Origin: Ruminococcus sp.
GTDB taxonomy: Bacteria > Bacillota > Clostridia > Oscillospirales > Ruminococcaceae
DNA: 64,000 nt
Assembly: GCA_017484095.1 (NCBI GenBank)
Contig: JAFUTU010000032.1
Location: forward strand, 1-64,000
Direction: 5' to 3'
Part shown: one piece after another, positions 24,964 to 32,490 of the stretch
How positions within the stretch are numbered: position 1 is the stretch's first letter
How the letters are laid out: every line of letters starts with the position of its first letter
Program-made: the position numbers and the translations under genes
Notes under the pieces: generated by a model
Database searches by the model: none
What the model saw: the letters and a program-made list of their open reading frames with translations, nothing else
Told to the model about the DNA's origin: nothing

Positions 24964-25922
24964 AAAGATTCAGAAGGCTGAGGGGGAGCGAGGAGCTTCG
25001 CCGGCTTGTGAGGGAGACCCAAATATATAAGTCATCGCTGATATACCCGATATTTGTCGAGGAGGGCGAGGATATAAAAAAGCCTGTAGACTCGATGCCG
25101 GGGGTGTTCAGATATTCCCCCGACAGGCTCTCGGAGCTGCTTGACGAGGTGTCGGCGTCAAAGATATCGGGCGTGCTTGTTTTTGGCATACCCGCACACA
25201 AGGACGCGCTGGGCAGCTCGGCATACGATGATAACGGCGTGACGCAGCAGGCGATAAGTTTTATAAAGAACAATTATCCTAAGCTCCTTGTCATTGCCGA
25301 TGTGTGCCTTTGTGAATACACCGACCACGGTCACTGCGGAGTGGTGCATGAGGGCAGGATAGTAAACGACGAAACGCTGCCGCTGCTTGCAAAAACGGCT
25401 GTGAGCTTTGCGAGGGCAGGCGCCGACATCATCGCCCCCTCAGACATGATGGACGGGCGTGTGGCGGCTATCAGGGAAGCGCTTGACAGCGAGGGCTTTT
25501 CCGACACTCCGATCATGTCGTACAGTGCAAAATATGCGTCGGGGTATTATTCACCGTTTCGTGACGCTGCCGATTCTGCGCCCTGCTTTGGCGACAGGCG
25601 CACATACCAGATGGACCCTGCAAACGGCAAAGAGGCGCTGAGAGAGATTGCTGACGACATCTCAGAGGGTGCAGATATCGTCATGGTAAAGCCGGCCCTT
25701 GCGTATCTTGATATTATCCATGCTGCAAGGGAGCGCTTTGACCTGCCGATAGCAGCGTACAATGTAAGCGGAGAATATTCGATGGTAAAGGCTGCGGCAC
25801 AGGCAGGCTGGATAGACGAGCGGCGGATAGTGCTTGAAAATATCACTGCGATAAAGCGCGCCGGTGCTGATATCATCATCACATACCATGCGCTTGATGT
25901 AGTAAAGTGGCTGGAGGGATAA
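24960..25922 (+). CDS. hemB: porphobilinogen synthase (delta-aminolevulinate dehydratase)
   Basis: A 320-aa enzyme that condenses two aminolevulinates. The catalytic lysines lie in YSAKYASGYY and VKPALAYLD. The metal-binding segment reads DVCLCEYTDHGHCG, with cysteines at the zinc positions. ATG 24960 has GGAGG upstream and overlaps the cobA-hemD stop by 4 nt (ATGA). Confidence 0.94.
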   Translation: MKRFRRLRGSEELRRLVRETQIYKSSLIYPIFVEEGEDIKKPVDSMPGVFRYSPDRLSELLDEVSASKISGVLVFGIPAHKDALGSSAYDDNGVTQQAISFIKNNYPKLLVIADVCLCEYTDHGHCGVVHEGRIVNDETLPLLAKTAVSFARAGADIIAPSDMMDGRVAAIREALDSEGFSDTPIMSYSAKYASGYYSPFRDAADSAPCFGDRRTYQMDPANGKEALREIADDISEGADIVMVKPALAYLDIIHAARERFDLPIAAYNVSGEYSMVKAAAQAGWIDERRIVLENITAIKRAGADIIITYHALDVVKWLEG

Positions 25923-25924
25923 TA

Positions 25925-27193
25925 ATGGATATCAGGAACAGCGAGCGGCTTTATGAGCGTGCTAAAAAGCTGATGCCAGGCGGTGTGAACAGCCCTGTGC
26001 GAGCCTGCAAAAACGTGGGCTGCACTCCGCTTTTTATCGATCATGCAAAGGGAAGCCGCATCTATGATGCGGACGGGAACGAGTTCATAGACTATGTCTG
26101 CTCATGGGGTCCCAACATTTTGGGTCATGCGGACGAGGACATAATTTCTGCGGTTCAGACTGCCTGCGGTAAGGGGCTCACATACGGAGCCTGCCACGAG
26201 GGCGAGGTGGAGCTTGCCGAACGTATAAAGAGAAATATCCCTTCGATAGAGCTTGTGCGGCTGGTAAGTTCGGGGACAGAAGCGGTAATGAGCGCCGTTC
26301 GTGCAGCGAGGGGATTCACCGGCCGTGACAGGATCGTGAAGTTTGAGGGCTGTTATCACGGACATTCTGACGGCCTTTTAGTCAGGGGCGGCTCGGGTCT
26401 GCTCACGGCAGGTGTTCCTGACAGCGCAGGCGTTCCCAAGGCATTCACAGACCTCACACTTGTGGCTAGGTACAATGATGCGGCTTCGGTGTCGGCACTG
26501 TTTGAGAGCTTTGGCGAGGAGATAGCGGCTGTGGTGGTGGAGCCCTGCGCCGCAAACATGGGAGTGGTGCCGCCTGTCGAGGGCTTTCTTGAAGCACTGA
26601 GGGAGATCACGCTGAGATACGGAGCACTGCTTATCTTTGACGAGGTGATAACAGGCTTCAGACTGGGGCTTGGCGGAGCGCAGGAAAAGTACGGAGTAAC
26701 ACCTGACCTTACCGCGCTGGGTAAGATAGTCGGCGGAGGAATGCCGCTTGCTGCCTACGGCGGAAGAACGAACATCATGGAGTGTATCGCACCTGTGGGC
26801 TCGGTGTATCAGGCAGGAACGCTTTCTGGAAACCCCGTGGCTGTGGCTGCGGGAAACGCCCAGCTTAAAAAATTAGAGGAACAGCCGCAGATATATTCAG
26901 AGCTTGACCGCAAGTGCGCAGCTATTGAGAGAGCGTTCAGAGAAAGCGGCGCAAACGTCAACCGTGAGGGCTCGCTGCTGACAGTCTTCTTCACCGATAT
27001 GGCGGTGACGGATTATGACAGCGCAAAGACCTGCGATATCGCCGCCTACGCAGAGCATTACCGCAGGCTGCTTAGTGAGGGGATATATGCGGCACCCTCT
27101 CAGTTTGAGGCTATGTTCGTGAGTGCCGTCCATTCCGATGAGGACATAGAGCGCACCTGCGAGGTGATAAAACAAACGGCGAAAAAATTCTGA
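25925..27193 (+). CDS. hemL: glutamate-1-semialdehyde 2,1-aminomutase
   Basis: A 422-aa PLP enzyme that makes delta-aminolevulinate. MPGGVNSPVRACKNVG opens the protein, SSGTEAVMSAVRAARG binds the cofactor phosphate, and the Schiff-base lysine is in LGKIVGGGMPLAAYGG. It follows hemB by 2 nt and completes the route from Glu-tRNA. ATG 25925 has GGAGG 6 nt before it. Confidence 0.94.
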   Translation: MDIRNSERLYERAKKLMPGGVNSPVRACKNVGCTPLFIDHAKGSRIYDADGNEFIDYVCSWGPNILGHADEDIISAVQTACGKGLTYGACHEGEVELAERIKRNIPSIELVRLVSSGTEAVMSAVRAARGFTGRDRIVKFEGCYHGHSDGLLVRGGSGLLTAGVPDSAGVPKAFTDLTLVARYNDAASVSALFESFGEEIAAVVVEPCAANMGVVPPVEGFLEALREITLRYGALLIFDEVITGFRLGLGGAQEKYGVTPDLTALGKIVGGGMPLAAYGGRTNIMECIAPVGSVYQAGTLSGNPVAVAAGNAQLKKLEEQPQIYSELDRKCAAIERAFRESGANVNREGSLLTVFFTDMAVTDYDSAKTCDIAAYAEHYRRLLSEGIYAAPSQFEAMFVSAVHSDEDIERTCEVIKQTAKKF

Positions 27194-27224
27194 AAATATT
27201 CCTGTGTCGGGGCTTGAAACTCGA

Positions 27225-27253
27225 TTGACTAGACTGAAACAGAATGATATAAT
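27225..27253 (+). promoter_or_regulatory. sigma-A promoter of the metY-sulfite reductase-thiocarboxylate operon
   Basis: -35 TTGACT (27225-27230), a 17-bp spacer, and -10 TATAAT (27248-27253). It starts 32 nt after hemL. TGAAAATATTCC at 27191-27202 is a one-deletion variant of the shared sulfur box, but lies 22 bp from the -35 rather than 12, so its meaning is uncertain. Confidence 0.8.
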
Positions 27254-27278
27254 TTTTATTGAAAAGAGGGGTGTCGTA

Positions 27279-28517
27279 ATGGGATTTAACACAAGACTGC
27301 TGCATGAGGGAGCGGCTATCGACAAAGGCACAGGTGCTACGGTCACACCGGTATATCAGGTGAGCGCCTTTGCACACGGCTCAGCGGAGCAGCTTGAAGC
27401 GGTGTTTTCAAACAAAGCTCCCGGCTTTGCATATACCCGTATCGGCAATCCCACCGTGTCTCAGTTCGAGCAGAGAATGAATGCGCTTGAGGGCGGGATA
27501 GGCGCTGTTGCCTGTTCTTCGGGAATGGCGGCGGTCACTCTTTCGCTTCTCAATATACTATCGGCGGGAGATGAGCTGATAGCCAGCAGTGCGCTGTTCG
27601 GCGGCACGATAGACTTGTTCGGAGATCTTGAGGCTCTGGGCATCAAGGTGCGCTTTGCCGAGCATATCACCCCTGATGAGCTTGCACCGCTCATCACCGA
27701 CAAGACCAAGGCTGTCTTTACCGAGCTTATCGGCAATCCGAGACTTGATGTTGTGGACTTAAAAACAGTCTCGGTATTTCTTCATGACCGTAAAACTCCT
27801 ATTCCTTTTATCGTTGACAGCACAACGGCGACGCCGTATCTTGTGCGCTCTTTTGAGCAAGGTGCAGACATTGTTGTTCACTCTACCAGCAAATATATAA
27901 ACGGCGGCGGAAATTCTATAAGCGGCGTTATCATAGACAGCGGAAATTTCAATTGGGATACATTGCGTTATCCTGCTTTTGAAAAATACAGGCGCTTCGG
28001 GAAATTTGCGTATCTTGCAAAGCTGAGAAACGGCATATGGCGTAATATCGGCGCTTGTCTGTCTCCTCAGAATGCGTTTATGAATATAGTAGGCATGGAG
28101 ACGCTGGGGCTTAGAATGGAGAGGCTTTGTGAAAATGCTCTTGCGCTGGCGAAATTTTTTGAGAGCAGGGATGATATTGAGGTCAACTACCCCGCGCTTG
28201 AAGGTTCTGCGTATCATGAGCTTTCAGAGCGCCTGCTTGGCGGCAGAGGCGGCGCTATCCTCACGATAAGAGCAGGCAGCAGAGAGCGCGCCTTTAAGCT
28301 CATTAATTCACTGAAATATGCGCTGATCGCCACTAACATCGGAGACGTAAGAACACTTGTTATCCACCCTGCCAGCACCATCTATCTTCACTCCACCGAG
28401 GAGCAGATGCACAGCGCAGGTGTGTATGAAGACAGCATTCGCATAAGCATTGGAATAGAGGACATTGGCGACCTGATAGAGGACTTTTCTCAGGCGCTTG
28501 ACAGATCGGAGGAATAG
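27279..28517 (+). CDS. metY: O-acetylhomoserine sulfhydrylase-type PLP enzyme
   Basis: A 412-aa enzyme of the Cys/Met metabolism PLP family. K205 in VVHSTSKYINGGG binds the cofactor, with SSGMAAVTLSLLN and GFAYTRIGNPT as supporting motifs. MetY makes homocysteine from O-acetylhomoserine and sulfide. In Wolinella a MetY takes sulfide from a protein thiocarboxylate made by neighbouring genes, and the same set follows here. ATG 27279 is chosen for GAGGGG 7 nt upstream. The gene precedes the sulfite reductase by 2 nt. Confidence 0.88.
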   Translation: MGFNTRLLHEGAAIDKGTGATVTPVYQVSAFAHGSAEQLEAVFSNKAPGFAYTRIGNPTVSQFEQRMNALEGGIGAVACSSGMAAVTLSLLNILSAGDELIASSALFGGTIDLFGDLEALGIKVRFAEHITPDELAPLITDKTKAVFTELIGNPRLDVVDLKTVSVFLHDRKTPIPFIVDSTTATPYLVRSFEQGADIVVHSTSKYINGGGNSISGVIIDSGNFNWDTLRYPAFEKYRRFGKFAYLAKLRNGIWRNIGACLSPQNAFMNIVGMETLGLRMERLCENALALAKFFESRDDIEVNYPALEGSAYHELSERLLGGRGGAILTIRAGSRERAFKLINSLKYALIATNIGDVRTLVIHPASTIYLHSTEEQMHSAGVYEDSIRISIGIEDIGDLIEDFSQALDRSEE

Positions 28518-28519
28518 AC

Positions 28520-29395
28520 ATGGCAGTTGATTACGCAGCTCTGAAAAAGGGTGGCTTCATGCGGCAGAAGCAGAAGAACAACTTCTCACTCAGGCTTCGC
28601 GTTGTGGGAGGAAACGTCACGGCAAAGCAGATAGCTAAGGTTGCGGAGGTTGCGCAAAAATACGGAGAAGGTTATGTTCATCTTACCTCACGGCAAAGCA
28701 TCGAGATACCCTTCATAAAGCTTGACGACATCGACGAAGTCAAGGCGGCTCTTGCAGAGGGCGGCGTTGAGCCGGGAGTCTGCGGACCGAGAGTGCGCAC
28801 AGTCACTGCCTGTCAGGGCAGTGAGATATGCCCCAGCGGATGCATAGATACTTACGCAATAGCTAAAGAGCTTGATGAGCGCTATTATGCGAGAGAGCTG
28901 CCGCACAAGTTCAAGTTCGGTATCACAGGATGTCAGAACAACTGTCTGAAAGCCGAGGAAAACGATCTGGGTATAAAGGGCGGTATAAAGGTGGCGTGGA
29001 GAGAAAGCGACTGTATCCACTGCGGAGTCTGTCTTAAAGCCTGCCGCACCAAGGCGCTTACAGAGCAGGATGGAAAAATCGTTCTTGAACCTGAAAAGTG
29101 CAACTTCTGCGGAAGGTGTGTAAAGTCATGTCCGACGGAGAGCTGGGACTGCACTCACGGATATATTGTCAGCTTTGGCGGTATCTTCGGCAATCAGATA
29201 AGCAAGGGTGAGGCAATAATACCGTTTATCGAGGATCATGACAAGCTGATGGCTGTATGCGATGCGGCAATAGGCTTTTTTAAGGACAATGCGAACCCGA
29301 GCGAGCGTTTCAAATTTACCATAGACCGCGTTGGCTATGAGCAGTTTGAAAAGGCGATAAAGAACGCATACTATGGCGAGAAAGAAGGAGAGTAA
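28520..29395 (+). CDS. small siroheme sulfite reductase with two 4Fe-4S ferredoxin motifs
   Basis: A 291-aa single-chain sulfite reductase. C98-x5-C104 (CQGSEIC) and C138-x3-C142 (CQNNC) hold the siroheme-coupled 4Fe-4S cluster. Two ferredoxin motifs follow: CIHCGVCLKAC and CNFCGRCVKSCP. It is much shorter than CysI or DsrAB and resembles AsrC-like or low-molecular-weight assimilatory enzymes. It should reduce sulfite to sulfide with six electrons. No AsrA/AsrB or flavoprotein partner is next to it, so electrons probably come from ferredoxin or the nearby thioredoxin. It lies between metY and a TusA-like gene. Confidence 0.88.
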   Translation: MAVDYAALKKGGFMRQKQKNNFSLRLRVVGGNVTAKQIAKVAEVAQKYGEGYVHLTSRQSIEIPFIKLDDIDEVKAALAEGGVEPGVCGPRVRTVTACQGSEICPSGCIDTYAIAKELDERYYARELPHKFKFGITGCQNNCLKAEENDLGIKGGIKVAWRESDCIHCGVCLKACRTKALTEQDGKIVLEPEKCNFCGRCVKSCPTESWDCTHGYIVSFGGIFGNQISKGEAIIPFIEDHDKLMAVCDAAIGFFKDNANPSERFKFTIDRVGYEQFEKAIKNAYYGEKEGE

Positions 29396-29399
29396 GAGA

Positions 29400-29645
29400 A
29401 TGGCTGAATTCAATATCGACGAAAGAGTAGACATAACCGATGTGGTCTGCCCGACTACCTTTGTTAAAGCAAAGGTGGCACTGGAGGAGCTTGACGACGG
29501 ACAGGTGCTTTCTATCAGAATGAACGACGGCGAGCCTGTGCAGAACGTTCCGAGAAGTATAAAGGAAGAGGGTCATCAGATCTTAAAGCTCAACGAGAAT
29601 GACGACGGTACCTATGAGCTGATCGTCAGAAAGGTGGGCGACTGA
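29400..29645 (+). CDS. TusA-like sulfur carrier protein
   Basis: An 81-aa protein with the TusA fold signature VDITDVVCPTTFVKAKVAL. The carrier cysteine is kept, but the usual CPxP reads CPTT, so the second proline is missing. It starts 4 nt after the sulfite reductase and precedes a thioredoxin by 1 nt. A relay of sulfur between the reductase and the ThiS-like carrier is plausible. TusA-like genes also accompany the Wolinella homocysteine cluster as I recall it. Confidence 0.75.
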   Translation: MAEFNIDERVDITDVVCPTTFVKAKVALEELDDGQVLSIRMNDGEPVQNVPRSIKEEGHQILKLNENDDGTYELIVRKVGD

Positions 29646-29646
29646 T

Positions 29647-29949
29647 ATGCCGCAGAGAGTGAACGCCGAACAGTTTGCCGAAGCTCTTGGTGCTCCTGTG
29701 CTGGTAGCGGATTTTTACAGCGACAGCTGTGTGCCCTGCAAGCATTTGTCACCGGTGATAGCAGAGCTTGAGGAAAAGCTTCCTGAGGTCAGGTTCGTCA
29801 AGATCAATATCGCTTATGAGAAGGAGCTGACTGAAAAGTATGATGTTATGTCTGCCCCTACTCTGATACTGTTTAAGAATGGTGTTGAAGCAGACAGACG
29901 TACAGGCTTTGCGCCGGCAGGCGAGATCGAAGAATTTATAACAAAGTGA
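29647..29949 (+). CDS. thioredoxin-like protein with CVPC active site
   Basis: A 100-aa thioredoxin fold. The redox motif is SCVPCKH in place of the usual WCGPCK, and the cis-proline lies in SAPTLILFKNG. No signal peptide, so cytoplasmic. Its place between the TusA-like protein and the thiocarboxylate carrier suggests it delivers electrons to sulfite reductase or reduces a persulfide. That is inference from order. Confidence 0.85.
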   Translation: MPQRVNAEQFAEALGAPVLVADFYSDSCVPCKHLSPVIAELEEKLPEVRFVKINIAYEKELTEKYDVMSAPTLILFKNGVEADRRTGFAPAGEIEEFITK

Positions 29950-29958
29950 GGTAATAGC

Positions 29959-30165
29959 ATGATAATTACAGTTGCAGGAGAAAATAAGGAATATGAGAGC
30001 GGGATTACCGTTAAAAAGCTTATCGAGCTGGAAAACGTGGAAACTCCCGAGTATGTGACAGTGTCGCTCAACGATGAATTTATTGACGGCGGTGAGTTTG
30101 AGAGCACAGAGATCAAAAATGGTGACAGAATTGAATTTCTCTACTTCATGGGAGGAGGACGCTGA
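29959..30165 (+). CDS. hcyS: ThiS/MoaD-like sulfur carrier with extended C-terminus
   Basis: A 68-aa ubiquitin-fold carrier (NGDRIEFLYFMGGGR). ThiS and MoaD end in Gly-Gly, but this one ends GGGR, so it must be trimmed before it can be adenylated and thiocarboxylated. The JAMM protease encoded two genes on is the obvious trimmer, as in the Wolinella HcyS/HcyD and mycobacterial CysO/Mec systems. It overlaps the E1-like gene by 1 nt (TGATG). The gene symbol follows the Wolinella naming by analogy. Confidence 0.8.
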   Translation: MIITVAGENKEYESGITVKKLIELENVETPEYVTVSLNDEFIDGGEFESTEIKNGDRIEFLYFMGGGR

Positions 30166-30971
30166 TGGCATTTACTAACGAACAGCTCGAGCGCTATTCA
30201 AGGCATATCATTCTCAAAGAGGTAGGCGTCAAGGGGCAGAAAAAGCTGCTGGCTTCTAAGGTGCTGATAATCGGTGCAGGCGGACTTGGCGCTCCAGCGG
30301 CTATGTATTTGGCGGCTGCGGGCGTAGGTACTATCGGCATCGCAGACGCGGACGAGGTGGATCTTTCCAATCTTCAGAGGCAGATAATCCACGCTACGAA
30401 GGACGTGGGCAAGGCAAAGGTAAAAAGCGCCGAGGAGACGATAAATGAGCTCAATCCTGATGTAAAGGTCAATACCTACCGTGTTTTTGTTGACAGCTCC
30501 AATATCGCAGATCTCATTAAGGATTATGATTTCATAATCGACGGAACAGACAACTTTCCGGCAAAGTTCCTGATAAACGATGCCTGCGTAATGGCAAATA
30601 AGCCGTTCTCTCATGCGGGAATAATTCGCTTTAAGGGTCAGCTGATGACCTACGTTCCCGGCAAGGGTCCATGCTACCGCTGTGTGTTCAAGGATCCGCC
30701 GCCGAAGGACGCAGTCCCTACTTGCAAGCAGGCCGGCGTTATAGGCGCTATGGGCGGAGTTATCGGTTCTTTGCAGGCGATGGAGGCTGTGAAGTATATA
30801 GTAGGTCAGGGCGAGCTCCTTACCGGAAGTCTTCTTACCTTTGATGCACTCACTATGCAGTGGCGCAAAATACGGCTTCCAAGAGTGGTAAAGGACTGTC
30901 CCGTATGCGGCGAGCACCCAACTATCACAACACTTATCGACTATGAGCTGACGGAGTGTGAGGGCATATGA
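30165..30971 (+). CDS. hcyF: MoeB/ThiF-type carrier-adenylating enzyme
   Basis: A 268-aa E1-like enzyme. IIGAGGLGAPAAMYLAAAG binds ATP, SNLQRQIIHATKDVGKAK is the conserved adenylation segment, and cysteine pairs CYRC and CPVC should hold the structural zinc. It would adenylate the C-terminal glycine of the trimmed carrier for sulfide transfer. No molybdopterin or thiazole genes are nearby, so a role in homocysteine or cysteine synthesis is preferred. It overlaps the protease gene by 4 nt. Confidence 0.88.
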   Translation: MAFTNEQLERYSRHIILKEVGVKGQKKLLASKVLIIGAGGLGAPAAMYLAAAGVGTIGIADADEVDLSNLQRQIIHATKDVGKAKVKSAEETINELNPDVKVNTYRVFVDSSNIADLIKDYDFIIDGTDNFPAKFLINDACVMANKPFSHAGIIRFKGQLMTYVPGKGPCYRCVFKDPPPKDAVPTCKQAGVIGAMGGVIGSLQAMEAVKYIVGQGELLTGSLLTFDALTMQWRKIRLPRVVKDCPVCGEHPTITTLIDYELTECEGI

Positions 30972-31381
30972 TAACGATAAAGAGGTCTGACGTTGACAAA
31001 ATGATCGCCCATGCAAAGGGCTGCCTGCCCGAGGAAGCCTGCGGACTGATAGGCGGCACCAAAGATGGAGCTGACAAGCACATTGAGGCGGTTTATCTCC
31101 TTGAAAACACAGATCATTCCAATGAGCACTTCACACTCGACCCTAAGGAGCAGCTCGCTGCCATAAAGGATATGCGCAGCAAGGGGCTGGTGCCGCTGGG
31201 CAACTGGCACTCTCATCCCGAAAGTCCCTCACGTCCCTCAGAGGAGGACAAACGTCTCAGCTATGACAGCACCGCAAGTTATATGATACTTTCGCTTATG
31301 GACGCGCAAAAGCCTGATCTTAATAGCTTTCATGTTGAGAACAGGCGTGACGTCACCAAGGAAGAGCTTGTGGTGATATAG
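30968..31381 (+). CDS. hcyD: JAMM/Mov34 metalloprotease, carrier-processing
   Basis: A 137-aa JAMM protease. The catalytic Glu is in PEEACGLIGG, and the zinc site is NWHSHPESPSRPSEED, giving the H-x-H and the following S-x-x-D. Proteins of this size next to ThiS-like carriers clip the carrier tail or release the amino acid product. Here the carrier ends in an extra Arg, which gives it a clear substrate. Last gene of the operon; terminators follow. Confidence 0.87.
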   Translation: MITIKRSDVDKMIAHAKGCLPEEACGLIGGTKDGADKHIEAVYLLENTDHSNEHFTLDPKEQLAAIKDMRSKGLVPLGNWHSHPESPSRPSEEDKRLSYDSTASYMILSLMDAQKPDLNSFHVENRRDVTKEELVVI

Positions 31382-31415
31382 TTAAAGCTTATTTGTAACA
31401 TAATGTGTCTATACT

Positions 31416-31505
31416 AAAGCTGTATGTTCAGTTGTTATTACCGAACGTGCAGCTTTGTTGTGTTGGGTAAGCTTTTAAAAGCCCGTAGGTATTGTCTGCG
31501 GGCTT
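31416..31505 (+). terminator. two hairpins after the thiocarboxylate operon
   Basis: AAAGCTG (31416-31422) pairs with CAGCTTT (31449-31455) with an inner TGTTC/GAAC. A second, stronger stem is AAGCCCG (31479-31485) with CGGGCTT (31499-31505). T tracts are poor (TTGTTGTG, TGGTGTT). Together they likely end the operon. The rest of 31506-31641 is AT-rich with nothing recognised. Confidence 0.6.
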
Positions 31506-31641
31506 TGGTGTTATTTGGCGGACAAATTTAGTTCTATATTTTAACATTTGTATTTGTTTGTCTTCGTTAACAAAAGTCAAGCTCTGAAATTGTATAAAAC
31601 GATGAAAATTAAGCATTATTTTTTAATAATTATGTATATGC

Positions 31642-31670
31642 TTGACTAAACTCAAAACATATTGTATTAT
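31642..31670 (+). promoter_or_regulatory. promoter of the pilin-like gene
   Basis: -35 TTGACT (31642-31647), a 17-bp spacer, and -10 TATTAT (31665-31670). The start near 31677 leaves a leader of about 95 nt. The leader holds the palindrome CAAAATATTTTG (31701-31712) and a GC-rich stretch around 31725-31750 that could fold. I do not recognise a known riboswitch in it. Confidence 0.75.
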
Positions 31671-31772
31671 ATTTATAGTAATTAGTTAATGTAAAATAGC
31701 AAAATATTTTGTAGAGTTATGAAAGCAGGCGGCTTGGGGAAGCGCTTGATATGACGAAAGAGGGAAAGACTT

Positions 31773-32372
31773 ATGAAAGGAAAGAACAGCAAGGGTTTTA
31801 CGCTGGTAGAGCTGGTAGTTGTCATAGCTATAATCGGAATTATTGCAGCTATTCTTGTGCCGACACTGATGAACTATGTAAAGAAGGCAGGAGCAAAGGC
31901 AGATGTTGCAAGCGCAAAGCAGTTGTATAATACAGCCACGCAGCTGCTGATGGAGGATGAAGATGCCAAAACTTCATTCTACAAGTACAATACTACAGTA
32001 TTTCATGTTGACACAGAGTCTATAGGAGGAAGCGATAGTTATGATCTGGTGGTGGTCTGCAAGTTAAATGGCGCTGCGAATACCAGAAGAAAAGAAAATG
32101 ATTCGGTCGGTTGGCATAAAGGTAATAATGAATCTCAGGAATTTTGCGATGCTTTGAATGCTGCAGGGGGATTTGTAGAACAGACAAAGGCACGTTCGAT
32201 GAAGCATCGAAATCATCCTGATGGTGTTAAGACTGATCTTTGGCTGCTTTGTTACCGTTCTGATGATAAGGATCGTATCGAGATATGGGCAGGTAATTCT
32301 CACGGAACTTTTGAGAGTGACCCGAAGTACAGAGTTTATCCAAGCCCCGAAAAGGAATACACTAATCCATAA
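31773..32372 (+). CDS. type IV prepilin-like protein
   Basis: A 199-aa protein with a class III signal: a short basic leader, then G|FTLVELVVVIAIIGIIAAILVP, with Glu at position 5 of the mature protein as pilins require. The C-terminal part has three cysteines and no family I know. No pilus assembly genes are near, so it depends on machinery elsewhere. It is monocistronic, between its own promoter and a strong terminator. Base use (more A/T) differs slightly from the operons on either side. Confidence 0.85.
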   Translation: MKGKNSKGFTLVELVVVIAIIGIIAAILVPTLMNYVKKAGAKADVASAKQLYNTATQLLMEDEDAKTSFYKYNTTVFHVDTESIGGSDSYDLVVVCKLNGAANTRRKENDSVGWHKGNNESQEFCDALNAAGGFVEQTKARSMKHRNHPDGVKTDLWLLCYRSDDKDRIEIWAGNSHGTFESDPKYRVYPSPEKEYTNP

Positions 32373-32386
32373 TTATTGCAGTTTTG

Positions 32387-32411
32387 AAAGAGCGCTTCGG
32401 CGCTCTTTTTT
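32387..32411 (+). terminator. terminator of the pilin-like gene
   Basis: AAAGAGCGC (32387-32395), a TTCG tetraloop, then GCGCTCTTT (32400-32408) and a T tract. A textbook terminator. Confidence 0.93.
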
Positions 32412-32426
32412 GTATGCTATGTGCCG

Positions 32427-32456
32427 TTGACACGTTGAGGTTGGTTGTGGTATAAT
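32427..32456 (+). promoter_or_regulatory. promoter of the NAD salvage operon
   Basis: -35 TTGACA (32427-32432), an 18-bp spacer, and -10 TATAAT (32451-32456), directly after the pilin terminator. Confidence 0.8.
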
Positions 32457-32490
32457 CATTATATTACCGATAAGAACGGAGGAAACGCTT

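Noticed and set aside
31677..31772. A c-di-GMP riboswitch before the pilin gene
   Set aside because: The conserved core of the known class I and class II aptamers is not visible; only a small palindrome and a GC-rich stretch are seen.
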